From: Sorghum bicolor
Taxonomy: Eukaryota; Streptophyta; Magnoliopsida; Poales; Poaceae
Direction: 5' to 3'
NCBI RefSeq assembly: GCF_000003195.3
Contig: NC_012871.2
Coordinates: forward strand, 16,436,658-16,500,657
DNA: 64,000 nt
How positions within the stretch are numbered: the first letter of the stretch is position 1; each line of letters begins with the position of its first letter. Made by a program: the position numbers and the translations under genes. Of this stretch, positions 21,400 through 32,650 are shown in pieces. The notes under the pieces are model-generated. The model was not told where the DNA came from. It searched no databases and saw only the letters and a program-made list of their open reading frames with translations.

Positions 21400-23904
21400 T
21401 GTAACACCCGAAATCTGATTTTCAAGAAATAGGATTTTAATTTGATTTATTTGAATATTTTTTTGTGAGCATTTAAATTAGAAAACAAATAAATTTTTGT
21501 TGAAATTAAAATTCATCATAAGCTTAGAAACATGTTTTGTAATCATGCTGGAGCACATCTTATTCTATGCTTGCTGTTTTTTTTGTGAGAGTTTATTTGC
21601 ATTCAAATTATCTTTTGAAAAGGCTTTGGAAAGTAAAATAGAAAAGAAAAAAAAAGGGAAAGGAGCCAGCTGATCTCGGCCAGGCAGCGGCCTCGGTCCA
21701 GTTTCCCCCTTTCCCCGCGGCCCAGAACGGCCCCCGCAGCGCCCCCCCCCTCTCTCAGTCTCTGGCGACCGGACCCCGCCCTTTTCTCTCACTGACGTCT
21801 CGGGCCCGCAGCACAGTGTCTCCTTCTTCCTTGCGTGACCGAGGAGAACTCCGGCTTCCGTTGGCAAATCCCGATTTCCACGGGAGTTATCGAGTAGGAG
21901 ATCTTCCCCGAGCCCTATAAAGCGCTCACGCCACCCTGCAGCTTCCCCTTTTGTCCCCAAGCTCCATAATCCGAGCCCTAGCCGCCATTAGAGCACAAAC
22001 CGGATCTCGCCGAGCTCGTGCTCTAGCCTCCATCACCGCGCGCCGTCTCTGCACCTTCTCGGGCCGAACCAAGTGCATAGGTGAAGTCGGGGTAAGCTGC
22101 TCCTTCGCCCGGAGTTTTTCTTTCTCGAAACGGTGCTCGGAAACGAGAAGTCATTGTGCGCCGACGACCTCCGGTTGGCGCCCATGGCGCGCAACCGTGC
22201 CGGAGCTGGAAACCGGCCGGGCTGTGCTGAAAACGCTTTCAGAAATTACAGAACTGCCACTGATTTGGTTTTGCTCATAAAATATTCATTTTAACTCCGT
22301 TTTTGTCCGTTCAAATTTCGTTGGATTCGTATTTACGAGCACTACATGTTAGAAGTAGTAGTTTACTGTTTTGAAACTTTTTAATTCTGCAGTAGCATTT
22401 AATTAATTATTTCTTTATAGGAAATCTTAGAAAATTCATATCTTACTCGTTTTAATTCCGATTTTCGTGAACTTTACGTTTGTGTGATCGTAGCGCTGCG
22501 TAAAATATTTTCATAAACTTTTATATTTGTTTTACCACTGTTTGGTGTATTGTTCTAATTATATCCTGTTGCTTCGTGTATGATTGTCTACATTGGATTG
22601 CGTGTTGTTGATTGATGATTGGAATTAGACGGTGAGCCGTACGTTGGTGACCAAGACCAAGCTTCTGAGGACCAGCAGGCTCAAGAGAGCTTTAATCAAG
22701 GCAAGTATAACTTGGGATCATCCTTGCTACCTATTCACTTATAAATACATATATATCATATGCATGCTATCACCTTGTCGACCTTAGCAAAATCATAGAT
22801 GATTGTTACCTGTATTCCTTGCTACCTACTTGATATGCATTTGGTGTAGATGTGCTAGTGCTTGATATAATCCATGATCTTGTAAGATGATTAATAGCTA
22901 TGCAATGAACATAAAAGAATGACAAATAACTGTATGAGATCTTGTCTGTACGTGATCACCCGGGATAACAGTGCAACCATGAGGGCTATAATGGCTCTGG
23001 CTTTAGCTCAGTATGAAGCCCTTTTCTAGCTTGTTAGCGGTTACCCGAAAGGGCGGAGGGGCTGAACCGTTTTGGGTATAGTGTGGCCTCTGTCTGTATG
23101 AGTATAGGCTGCGAGTCATTGTGCCATCGGAAGGGGGGCTCTATATCTGCGCGCAAAGGAAACCTTGCGGCCCTAACTTGTTAGACGAACTTTTGAAAGG
23201 CTTCATAGTGATCCCTGCCGACCTCCCTAGGAAGGGGGTTAAGAGATTAGCTACCTCGGGCGAAAGGGTAAATCATGACTCATGGGTAAAGATGTACAAC
23301 CTCTGCAGAGTGTAAAACTGGTATACTAGCCGAGCTCACGGTCAGGAGCGGCTTTGGGGACATCTACATTAAGATGATGAGCTTGTTATGTTATTATGTT
23401 CATTTGATTATTGTTTATGCTATGAGTTAATTATGCTTACACTTGATCATGTGATTAATGGATTATTTATGCTACCTTGACAATTGCTATTTAATTATGA
23501 ATATGCTATCCACTATTAAAAGCTAAATGCAGTCAAACCAGTGTCAGCTATTTGAGCCTCATGAACCCCTGGTTATACTTGTTGAGTACGATATGTGCTC
23601 ACTCTTGCAATTTCCCAACACCTCAGGATATGATAATGAAGATGACTGGAATGAGGATTATCGCTATGAGTACTAGGTTTGGAGTCAACCAGTCAACAGT
23701 GTCCCTGTGTGGAGCTTCCGTCGAGAGCGTTGTTTACTTATTGCCATCATTCTTGTATGAGACTATGTGATATATTATGTTCCGCTATGTAATAAACACT
23801 GCAATGGTACATTTGAGATTTGTCTACTTATGTGTGCGACTATTCCTGGGGCACATATGAGTCTTTTATGCATCCTATTTTGTTCTTAAAATATGGGTGT
23901 GACA
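21400..23904 (+). repeat. 5' LTR of element B
   Basis: TGTAACACCC at 21400 to GTGACA at 23904. A GC-rich U3 block (21660-21960) carries a TATA box, TATAAAG, at 21916-21922; transcription should start near 21950. Two short open frames (21951-22280, 23121-23315) recur in the other LTR and are not treated as genes. Confidence 0.93.
21916..21922 (+). promoter_or_regulatory. TATA box of element B LTR
   Basis: CCCTATAAAGCGC in the 5' LTR; the same box is at 27040-27046 in the 3' LTR. Confidence 0.6.
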
Positions 23905-23907
23905 AAT

Positions 23908-23919
23908 TGGTATCAGAGC
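23908..23919 (+). other. Primer-binding site of element B (initiator tRNA-Met)
   Basis: TGGTATCAGAGC, complementary to the 3' end of plant initiator tRNA-Met, starts four bases after the 5' LTR. Confidence 0.92.
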
Positions 23920-24837
23920 TTTGTTGACTGTCGGACGCAAGCCTAGTTAGAAATTGGCCGTCATAAGGTTTTGAAATTGCTATAAAATCCTTGTTCTATA
24001 AACCTTGATATTTTCTTCTACACTATATCCTATTCATCTTCACCTTGTTGCTTATCTTAAAGACTTGTTCTCATCCCCACTCCTTGCTTTGAATATGCTT
24101 TTAGAACCTTCTCTTACCACCTGCTTACATAGTTGAAAGAGAATTTTAGGAATCTTTGCCCTTAATAGGAAGAGAACGATAGTACCGCAAGTTGAATTAA
24201 TGCTTGAAATGTGAACCTTTGATGCTTGGTTTGGTTTGTTATTATGCTTATGCTTGATTTGGATCTTTGTAATGAGTGCAATGATCTTGTGGATTTCCTC
24301 TACAATTTCATTTAGTTTATAGGCTTAAGGCATAAGGATTAATGAACTAAATAGTTGGGGTTGGTTAAAATTCTGTTTCTGTCCTTTGCTGTTTTATGGA
24401 GCAGTCTGCAATGAATCTGGTACATCTCAAAATCTGTTCATGCAATGTCCATCAAATTTTTCTCGAAACAAGTAGACTTCCATATCTTTCCAATGCCGCA
24501 AGAATGACCATATCATCGATTATGAGCTGAGAGTTATGACTGTTTCAAGTTGAGGTTTCTGCGCAGTCTGGAATTCTGGAACAGTTTCGGTTGTACCCAG
24601 TTTTTGGTTAACCTCACGTTGGAATCTGGTAATATGATCTAAATGAAAGTTGTAGACAATTTCTTTATCTTTCCAACGGTGTACAGCATGTATCCTTTTG
24701 AATTCTGGAACTCGAGATATTACTGATTTTCTGATCTGCTGATGTTGGATGTTACCCAGAAAATTTCAGATTCGGTTAACTCTTGTAATTGTCATGTTGG
24801 ACATTACTAAGATGTGTTTATATACCTTGGAATGCAG
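23920..24837 (+). other. Untranslated leader of element B
   Basis: About 0.9 kb of AT-rich DNA between primer site and gag, with no open frame of note. A TTGGAATGCAG just before the ATG resembles a splice acceptor; a leader intron is possible but unproven. Confidence 0.55.
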
Positions 24838-26373
24838 ATGGCAGCAAGGGGAAGAGGCAGAGGCAGAGGCCGTGGCAATGGTGACAATGCCCCAATTACT
24901 GTGGAGGAACTTATGCAAACTCAGAATCAGATGATGCACGTCTTCATGCAACACCTACAACAACAACCTCCACCAACACCACCACCTGTTCATGTGAGAG
25001 ATAAGCGGGGGGAATTCATGAAGGGAAGACCTCCGGTATTTACACACTCAGCGGATCCCATGGAGGCAGATGATTGGTTACGTGCTGTGGAGAGGCAACT
25101 AAACATAGCACAGTGCAATGACTTAGAGAAGGTGTTGTATGCTTCTGGACAACTTCAGGGAGCAGCTCAGACCTGGTGGGAGTCATATCAAGCTGCTCGT
25201 CCCAACAATGCTCCTCCTGTCACTTGGTTAGAATTTTGCAGAGACTTCCAAGCACGACACATCAATGAAGGAATGATGGAGCTCAAGCAGGAAGAATTCA
25301 GATCTCTTAGGATGGGTTCTATGTCTGTGGCTGAGTATCATGACATGTTTGAGCAGTTGGCTCGCTATGCTCCAAACGAAGTCAGAGAAGATGCTGACAA
25401 ACAACGTCTCTTCATGAAAGGTCTTTACTATGAACTCAGATTGCAACTGGCTGGAAATACCTACCCTACATTCCAAGCTCTGGTGAACCGTGCCATTGTG
25501 TTGGATAACATGCGCAAAGGTCAGGATAAGAAGAGGAGGATGCTAGCACAAGGGTCTGGAGGCAACAACCGCCAACGTTTCAATTCTCAGCAGAGCAATC
25601 AACAGAGGTTCCAGGGACCAGTTAGTCAATGGGATCGCAACCAACAATCTCAGCGTAATCCTAATCATCAACAGAGTGGACAGCAGACTTCCCGCTCCGG
25701 AGATTCAAATGCCACCTCTATGAAGAGAAGTGCTCCCAATACCCCTACTAGGTGTTTTCGCTGTGGGAAAGAAGGTCATATGTCATATGATTGCCCGGAG
25801 AGATTCAACCAGCGGAACAACAATCAAAAGTCTAATTCTCATGGAGCAAAGGTGAACCATGTGGCTGCAGAGACAGTACAAGAGGGACCGGAGATTATGA
25901 TGGGTACGTTCAGTATCAACTCTATTCCCGCTACAGTTTTATTTGATTCTGGAGCTTCGCATACATTCATATCACAAGCATTTGTTAGAGCTAATAGCAT
26001 ACCACTAGTTGCTCTGAAAACCCATATGCTAGTAAACTCACCGGGAGGAACTATACCAGTTTCATATTGTTGCCCCTCAGCAAGTCTTTCTTTAAGGGGG
26101 GTAGATTTCCCTGTTAGTCCCATGGTTATGAGAACCTCAGGCATAGATGTGATATTGGGTTTGGATTGGATGAAGAAATATGCTACGGAAATTAAGTGCA
26201 AGGAGAAAGTAGTAGTTGTGACCACACCCAAGGGAGAGAGAATCAGTGTGGACGTAGCAGTACAAGCTCCACCCACAGCCACAGTGAATCATTTAGAGGA
26301 TGATGGTGTTGATCTTCAGGACTGTGTAGGGAATAAATTTTCAGATAAGTTACGAGGTATGTTACCTGGTTAG
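24838..26373 (+). CDS. Gag-protease protein of element B
   Basis: 511 residues from the ATG at 24838 (the frame is open upstream, but this ATG follows the leader and starts an Arg/Gly-rich GRGRGRGRG stretch). A Retrotrans_gag domain covers about residues 60-210 (WLRAVERQLNIA, WWESYQAARP, EFRSLRMGSMSVAEY). A Gln/Asn/Ser-rich linker is followed by a CCHC knuckle, CFRCGKEGHMSYDC, near 305-318, then an aspartic protease with LFDSGASHTFIS near 368 and DVILGLDWM near 445. The frame stops soon after the protease fold, where RT would normally begin. Intact frame; could supply capsid in trans or for itself. Acts in the cytoplasm in known relatives. Confidence 0.9.
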   Translation: MAARGRGRGRGRGNGDNAPITVEELMQTQNQMMHVFMQHLQQQPPPTPPPVHVRDKRGEFMKGRPPVFTHSADPMEADDWLRAVERQLNIAQCNDLEKVLYASGQLQGAAQTWWESYQAARPNNAPPVTWLEFCRDFQARHINEGMMELKQEEFRSLRMGSMSVAEYHDMFEQLARYAPNEVREDADKQRLFMKGLYYELRLQLAGNTYPTFQALVNRAIVLDNMRKGQDKKRRMLAQGSGGNNRQRFNSQQSNQQRFQGPVSQWDRNQQSQRNPNHQQSGQQTSRSGDSNATSMKRSAPNTPTRCFRCGKEGHMSYDCPERFNQRNNNQKSNSHGAKVNHVAAETVQEGPEIMMGTFSINSIPATVLFDSGASHTFISQAFVRANSIPLVALKTHMLVNSPGGTIPVSYCCPSASLSLRGVDFPVSPMVMRTSGIDVILGLDWMKKYATEIKCKEKVVVVTTPKGERISVDVAVQAPPTATVNHLEDDGVDLQDCVGNKFSDKLRGMLPG

Positions 26374-26525
26374 AGACATTGAAGTTGCTAGTACAATGGA
26401 ATTGGTATTTAGAGACACAAGCAACTTGAAAAAAAAGAGAATGTTTGGAGAAGGACATATCCACAGTGGTTTGTTTATGCACTGCTCAATCTCGAGGACG
26501 AGATTCTTTTAAGGGGGGTAGAGTT
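26374..26525 (+). other. 3' internal tail and polypurine tract of element B
   Basis: Contains CTCGAGGACGAGATTC and the purine run AAGGGGGGTAGAG directly before the 3' LTR. In full-length relatives this tail follows integrase, so a deletion of RT-RH-IN joined protease to this tail near 26370. Confidence 0.7.
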
Positions 26526-29036
26526 TGTAACACCCGAAATCTGATTTTCAAGAAATAGGATTTTAATTTGATTTATTTGAATATTTTTTTGTGAGCATTT
26601 AAATTAGAAAACAAATAAATTTTTGTTGAAATTAAAATTCATCATAAGCTTAGAAACATGTTTTGTAATCATGCTGGAGCACATCTTATTCTATGCTTGC
26701 TGTTTTTTTTGTGAGAGTTTATTTGCATTCAAATTATCTTTTGAAAAGGCTTTGGAAAGTAAAATAGAAAAGAAAAAAAAGGGAAAGGAGCCAGCTGATC
26801 TCGGCCAGGCAGCGGCCTCGGTCCAGTTTCCCCCTTTCCCCGCGGCCCAGAACGGCCCCCGCAGCGCCCCCCCCTCTCTCAGTCTCTGGCGACCGGACCC
26901 CGCCCTTTTCTCTCACTGACGTCTCGGGCCCGCAGCACAGTGTCTCCTTCTTCCTTGCGTGACCGAGGAGAACTCCGGCTTCCGTTGGCAAATCCCGATT
27001 TCCACGGGAGTTATCGAGTAGGAGATCTTCCCCGAGCCCTATAAAGCGCTCACGCCACCCTGCAGCTTCCCCTTTTGTCCCCAAGCTCCATAATCCGAGC
27101 CCTAGCCACCATTAGACCACAAACCGGATCTCGCCGAGCTCGTGCTCTAGCCTCCATCACCGCGCGCCGTCTCTGCACCTTCTCGGGCCGAACCAAGTGC
27201 ATAGGTGAAGTCGGGGTAAGCTGCTCCTTCGCCTGGAGTTTTTCTTTCTCGAAACGGTGCTCGGAAACGAGAAGTCATTGTGCGCCGACGAGGTCCGGGT
27301 GGCGCCCATGGCGCGCAACCGTGCCGGAGCTGGAAACCGTGCCGGAGCTGGAAACCGGCCGGGCTGTGCTGAAAACGCTTTCAGAAATTACAGAACTGCC
27401 ACTGATTTGGTTTTGCTCATAAAATATTCATTTTAACTCCGTTTTTGTCCGTTCAAATTTCGTTGGATTCGTATTTACGAGCACTACATGTTAGAAGTAG
27501 TAGTTTACTGTTTTGAAACTTTTTAATTCTGCAGTAGCATTTAATTAATTATTTCTTTATAGGAAATCTTAGAAAATTCATATCTTACTCGTTTTAATTC
27601 CGATTTTCGTGAACTTTACGTTTGTGTGATCGTAGCGCTGCGTAAAATATTTTCATAAACTTTTATATTTGTTTTACCACTGTTTGGTGTATTGTTCTAA
27701 TTATATCCTGTTGCTTCGTGTATGATTGTCTACATTGGATTGCGTGTTGTTGATTGATGATTGGAATTAGACGGTGAGCCGTACGTTGGTGACCAAGACC
27801 AAGCTTCTGAGGACCAGCAGGCTCAAGAGAGCTTTAATCAAGGCAAGTATAACTTGGGATCATCCTTGCTACCTATTCACTTATAAATACATATATATCA
27901 TATGCATGCTATCACCTTGTCGACCTTAGCAAAATCATAGATGATTGTTACCTGTATTCCTTGCTACCTACTTGATATGCATTTGGTGTAGATGTGCTAG
28001 TGCTTGATATAATCCATGATCTTGTAAGATGATTAATAGCTATGCAATGAACATAAAAGAATGACAAATAACTGTATGAGATCTTGTCTGTACGTGATCA
28101 CCCGGGATAACAGTGCAACCATGAGGGCTATAATGGCTCTGGCTTTAGCTCAGTATGAAGCCCTTTTCTAGCTTGTTAGCGGTTACCCGAAAGGGCGGAG
28201 GGGCTGAACCGTTTTGGGTATAGTGTGGCCTCTGTCTGTATGAGTATAGGCTGCGAGTCATTGTGCCATCGGAAGGGGGGCTCTATATCTGCGCGCAAAG
28301 GAAACCTTGCGGCCCTAACTTGTTAGACGAACTTTTGAAAGGCTTCATAGTGATCCCTGCCGACCTCCCTAGGAAGGGGGTTAAGAGATTAGCTACCTCG
28401 GGCGAAAGGGTAAATCATGACTCATGGGTAAAGATGTACAACCTCTGCAGAGTGTAAAACTGGTATACTAGCCGAGCTCACGGTCAGGAGCGGCCTTGGG
28501 GACATCTACATTAAGATGATGAGCTTGTTATGTTATTATGTTCATTTGATGCTATGAGTTAATTATGCTTACACTTGATCATGTGATTAATGGATTATTT
28601 ATGCTACCTTGACAATTGCTATTTAATTATGAATATGCTATCCACTATTAAAAGCTAAATGCAGTCAAACCAGTGTCAGCTATTTGAGCCTCATGAACCC
28701 CTGGTTATACTTGTTGAGTACGATATGTGCTCACTCTTGCAATTTCCCAACACCTCAGGATATGATAATGAAGATGACTGGAATGAGGATTATCGCTATG
28801 AGTACTAGGTTTGGAGTCAACCAGTCAACAGTGTCCCTGTGTGGAGCTTCCGTCGAGAGCGTTGTTTACTTATTGCCATCATTCTTGTATGAGACTATGT
28901 GATATATTATGTTCCGCTATGTAATAAACACTGCAATGGTACATTTGAGATTTGTCTACTTATGTGTGCGACTATTCCTGGGGCACATATGAGTCTTTTA
29001 TGCATCCTATTTTGTTCTTAAAATATGGGTGTGACA
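26526..29036 (+). repeat. 3' LTR of element B
   Basis: Partner of 21400-23904. Differences include a tandem duplication of an 18-bp word (GTGCCGGAGCTGGAAACC, 27321-27356) and a 10-bp deletion near 28550. Confidence 0.93.
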
Positions 29037-31969
29037 GCCGATGCCCTGCTAAATCATCCAATCCATCTGTCATCAGGGTAGCATAATCATCGGCAGCCAA
29101 TTGATATTGAAAAGATAGTCGCCTAGACCCAGTCTTAATCTCCCAAGGTAGCACTGCATCATGTCCATACACCAACTGATAAGGTGAAACTTTGGTCGAC
29201 CCATGACAAGCCATCCGATATGACCATAAAGCTTCATTCAACAATGTATGCCACTTTCTAGGATTCTCCTCAATCTTTCGCTTAATAAGTTTAATAATTC
29301 CTTTGTTAGATGCCTCTACCTGCCCATTAGCTTGAGCATAATAAGGAGAAGAATTCAACACCTTAATTCTCATACCGATTGCGAACTCATCAAACTCCCC
29401 TGATGTAAACATAGTACCCTGATCGGTAGTAATTGTTTGAGGAATTCCAAATCGGTAAATAATATGCTCCTTCACCAAATCAATCATATTGGCCGATGTA
29501 ACTTTCTTCAAAGGAATAGCTTCAACCCATTTGGTGAAATAATCGGTGGCAACCAAGATAAACTTATATCCTTTGCTAGATGGCGGATAAATCTGGCCGA
29601 TCAAGTCAATAGCCCATCCTCGGAATGGCCAAGGTTTGATAATAGGATTCATGGCTGATGCGGGTGCTCTTTGAACATTGCCAAATTTCTGACATTCTTG
29701 ACACCCCTTGAAATATTTAAAGCAGTCTTCAAGTATGGTCGGCCAATAATACCCATTCCTCCTAATCATCCACTTCATCTTAAAAGCTGACTGATGTGCT
29801 CCACATACTCCTTCATGGATTTCTCCAATTAAACTTTTAGCCTCATCATCACCTAAGCACCTGAGAAGAATTCCATCAATGGTTCGATAATATAATTCAT
29901 CCTCGAGGAGCACATACTTGGTAGCTTGAAACCGAACATGCCTCTCAACTTTCTTGGATGGATCCTTTAAATAATCAATGATTTCTTTCCTCCAATCATC
30001 GGCACCGATTGCCGATAACATGTTAACCATAGGTTGATACCCTGAAGCATGTTGAGCCAACCGATTAGCCTCCTCATTATGCAATCGAGGAACATGCTCT
30101 AACCGGAAATCTTTGAATTCCTTTAATAATTGCATACTCCTTTCGTGATAATTTATCAGAACTTCGCTTCGGCATTCATAGCTCCCAGCCAATTGATTTA
30201 TAACCAGCATAGAATCCCCGAAGACTTCAACAGCATCAGCATGAACTTCTCTTAACAATTCCAACCCTTTTATCAAAGCTTGATACTCTGCTTGATTATT
30301 GGTTGACGTAGCAACAATCGGCAAGGAGAACTCATATTTCCTTCCCCAAGGGGAAATTAACACTATGCCGATTCCTGCCCCCCGGTCACACGTGGATCCA
30401 TCAAAGAAGAGCGTCCACGGCACAATTTCCAAAGCCTCCACTGCACCGCAATGTTGAGTTACAAAATCGGCCATAATCTGTCCTTTAACCGCTTTAGCCG
30501 ATTCGTAACGCAGATCGAATTCCGACAGTGCCAAAATCCACTTACTGATCCTGCCACTCATAATCGGCATAGACATCATATATCGGACCACGTAATCTTT
30601 GCATATAACAGTGCATTCAACCGATAATAAATAGTGCCTTAATTTAATACATGAGAAATATAGGCATAAACACAACTTTTCAATGGTCGAATACCTGGTC
30701 TCAGCATCAACCAACTTCCTGCTTAAATAGTAAATCACACACTCCTTCCCTTTAAATTCTTGAATCAAAGCCGAACCGATGACCATCCCATCGGTAGATA
30801 AATATAATCTGAAGGGCTTTCCTTGCTGAGGTAGAATCAGAACTGGAGGATTTATCAAATAGTTCTTGATTTCATCTAAAGCCAACTGTTGCTTTTTCCC
30901 CCATATGAACTCTTGATCGGCTTTCAACTTGAGCAAAGGACTGAAAGCACGAATTTTACCAAACAAATTAGATATAAACCTTCTGATAAAATTTACCTTG
31001 CCGATCAAGGACTGGAGCTCAGTTTTGTTGGTAGGAGCGACTATTTTATTGATAGCATCAATGGATCTCCTACTAATTTCAATCCCCCTTTGATGCACCA
31101 TGAACCCAAGAAACTGTCCTGCCGATACACCAAATGCACACTTATTGGGATTCATCTTTAAACCATGCTTCCTCGTGCATTCCAACACCTTTCGCAAATC
31201 GGCAAGATGCTTTGTGAAATCTCCAGACTTAACCACCACATCATCAATATAAATTTCCACCAGCTTGCCGATGAACTCATGAAAAATAAAATTCATAGCC
31301 CTCTGATAAGTAGCACTAGCATTTTTCAAACCAAAGGTCATGACTATCCATTCAAACAACCCAACATGACCAGGACATCTAAATGTAGTCTTTGGAATAT
31401 CTTCTTCCGCCATGAATATCTGATTGTACCCTGCATTGCCATCCATAAAGCTGATGATCCGATGTCCAGCCGCAGCATCAACTAGCAGATCGGCAACTGG
31501 CATTGGGTAGCCATCCATCGGTGTAGCTTTATTAAGGTTCCTGAAATCAATGCAAACCCGAAGCTTCCCATTTTTCTTGTAGACTGGAACAACATTGGAA
31601 ATCCACTCGGCATACCGACATTGCCGAATAAATTTAGCTTCAATGAGTTTGGTTATTTCGGCCTTAATATCAAGAAGAATATTAGGATTACATCGGCGAG
31701 CTGGCTGTTGATGTGCCGAAATCCAGACTTGATGGGTAACCGATGTTGAACAATCGATCGGTCCAAACCAGGCAGCTCAGTATAATCCCAAGCAAAGCAA
31801 TCTTTATATTCCTTTAACAAATCGGTTAACTGCTGCTTACACTCAGAATTTAACTTAGCACTAATAAAAGTCGGTCTAGGCTTATCACCACTACCTAGAT
31901 CTACTTCTACCAAATCATCGGCCGATGTGAATCCCTGGCCTAATTTTCCATCATCGGCGAATCTATCCA
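29037..31969 (-). pseudogene. RT-RNase H-integrase region of element A
   Basis: Seen on minus: RT entry (FAWDYTELPGLD near 31780) and core with YIDDVVVKSGDF, RNase H (LFFDGSTCDRGAGIGIVL, FGDSMLVINQ), then integrase with an HHCC finger (HEGVCGAHQ, GCQECQKFG) and core GWAIDLIGQI, TDQGTMFT, NGQVEASNKG. A one-base frameshift near 31710 separates the first RT residues from the rest. Integrase is cut at 29037 by element B and resumes at 21399. Role in the family: replication and integration. Not functional here. Confidence 0.9.
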
Positions 31970-32650
31970 TTAAAACTCCTCATCAGAACCGACTGCTTGG
32001 ATCGGTGGAATTTCATAATCGGTAACTTTGAGGAAATCCTTCTCCCAAATTTCTCCCGAGATACACCTAGTCCTTTCATAGGTGTCTGCTTCTGTCGATG
32101 CAATGACATAAGAAGAATCCTCCGGGACAATCTCGATTTTGTCACCTACCCACGGAACCAAGCACTGGTGAATTGTAGATGGGATGCAACAATTAGCGTG
32201 AATCCAATCTCTCTCCAACAACAAGTTATAAGCACCTTTTCCACTGATCACAAAGAAGGTTGTCGGTAAGGTTTTGCTGCCGATGGTCAACTCGACGCAA
32301 ATTGCCCCCTTAGCCAGAGACACATTTCCTTCAAAGTCTTTCAGCATCATATCGGTCTTGGTCAAATCTTGATCTCCTTTCCCAAGCTTCCGATAGACTG
32401 CATACGGCATGATGTTGATAGCAGCCCCACCATCAATTAATATCTTGGTCATTGGCTGACCATCAACTCTTTCTTTGACAAACAGAGCTTTAAGATGCTG
32501 CCTTTCATTGTCGGCAGGCTTTTCAAAAATAGCTGTCATCGGATCCAGAGCCAACTGAGCTATTTGGTCGGAAAACTCCAACTCCTCATCATCACTGGAT
32601 GGCGCAAGGAACTCTATCGGCAACATAAATAGCATGTTAACATCTGCCAA
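31970..32650 (-). pseudogene. Protease region of element A
   Basis: The frame contains ILIDGGAAINIMPY, the DGG-type aspartic protease site of Tat elements, near 32430. It ends TAA in EEF at about 31970 and is out of frame with the following RT segment. The join lies in a T run, so a one-base deletion is the simplest cause. Confidence 0.85.

Larger units (their letters stand above)
21400..29036 (+). mobile_element. Element B: young Ty3/gypsy element with gag-protease only
   Basis: LTRs 21400-23904 (2505 bp) and 26526-29036 (2511 bp) start TGTAACACCC and end GTGTGACA. Target duplications GCCGA (21395-21399 and 29037-29041) are perfect. The interior is only 2.6 kb: tRNA-Met primer site, leader, one gag-protease frame, polypurine tract. 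There is no reverse transcriptase, RNase H or integrase. It sits in the integrase of element A. LTRs differ by about ten substitutions plus a few indels by eye, so insertion is recent. TGTAACACCC ends and the TCGAGGACGAGATTC tail resemble Tekay/Del-type chromoviruses. It would need enzymes from a full-length relative. Confidence 0.93.

Noticed and set aside
22000..23770. Short frames in the LTRs of element B (for example 23121-23315)
   Set aside because: Repeated identically in the second LTR and without domains; LTR sequence, not genes.
23908..23919. tRNA gene at the initiator-Met match
   Set aside because: Only 12 bases match the tRNA 3' end, directly after an LTR; a primer-binding site.
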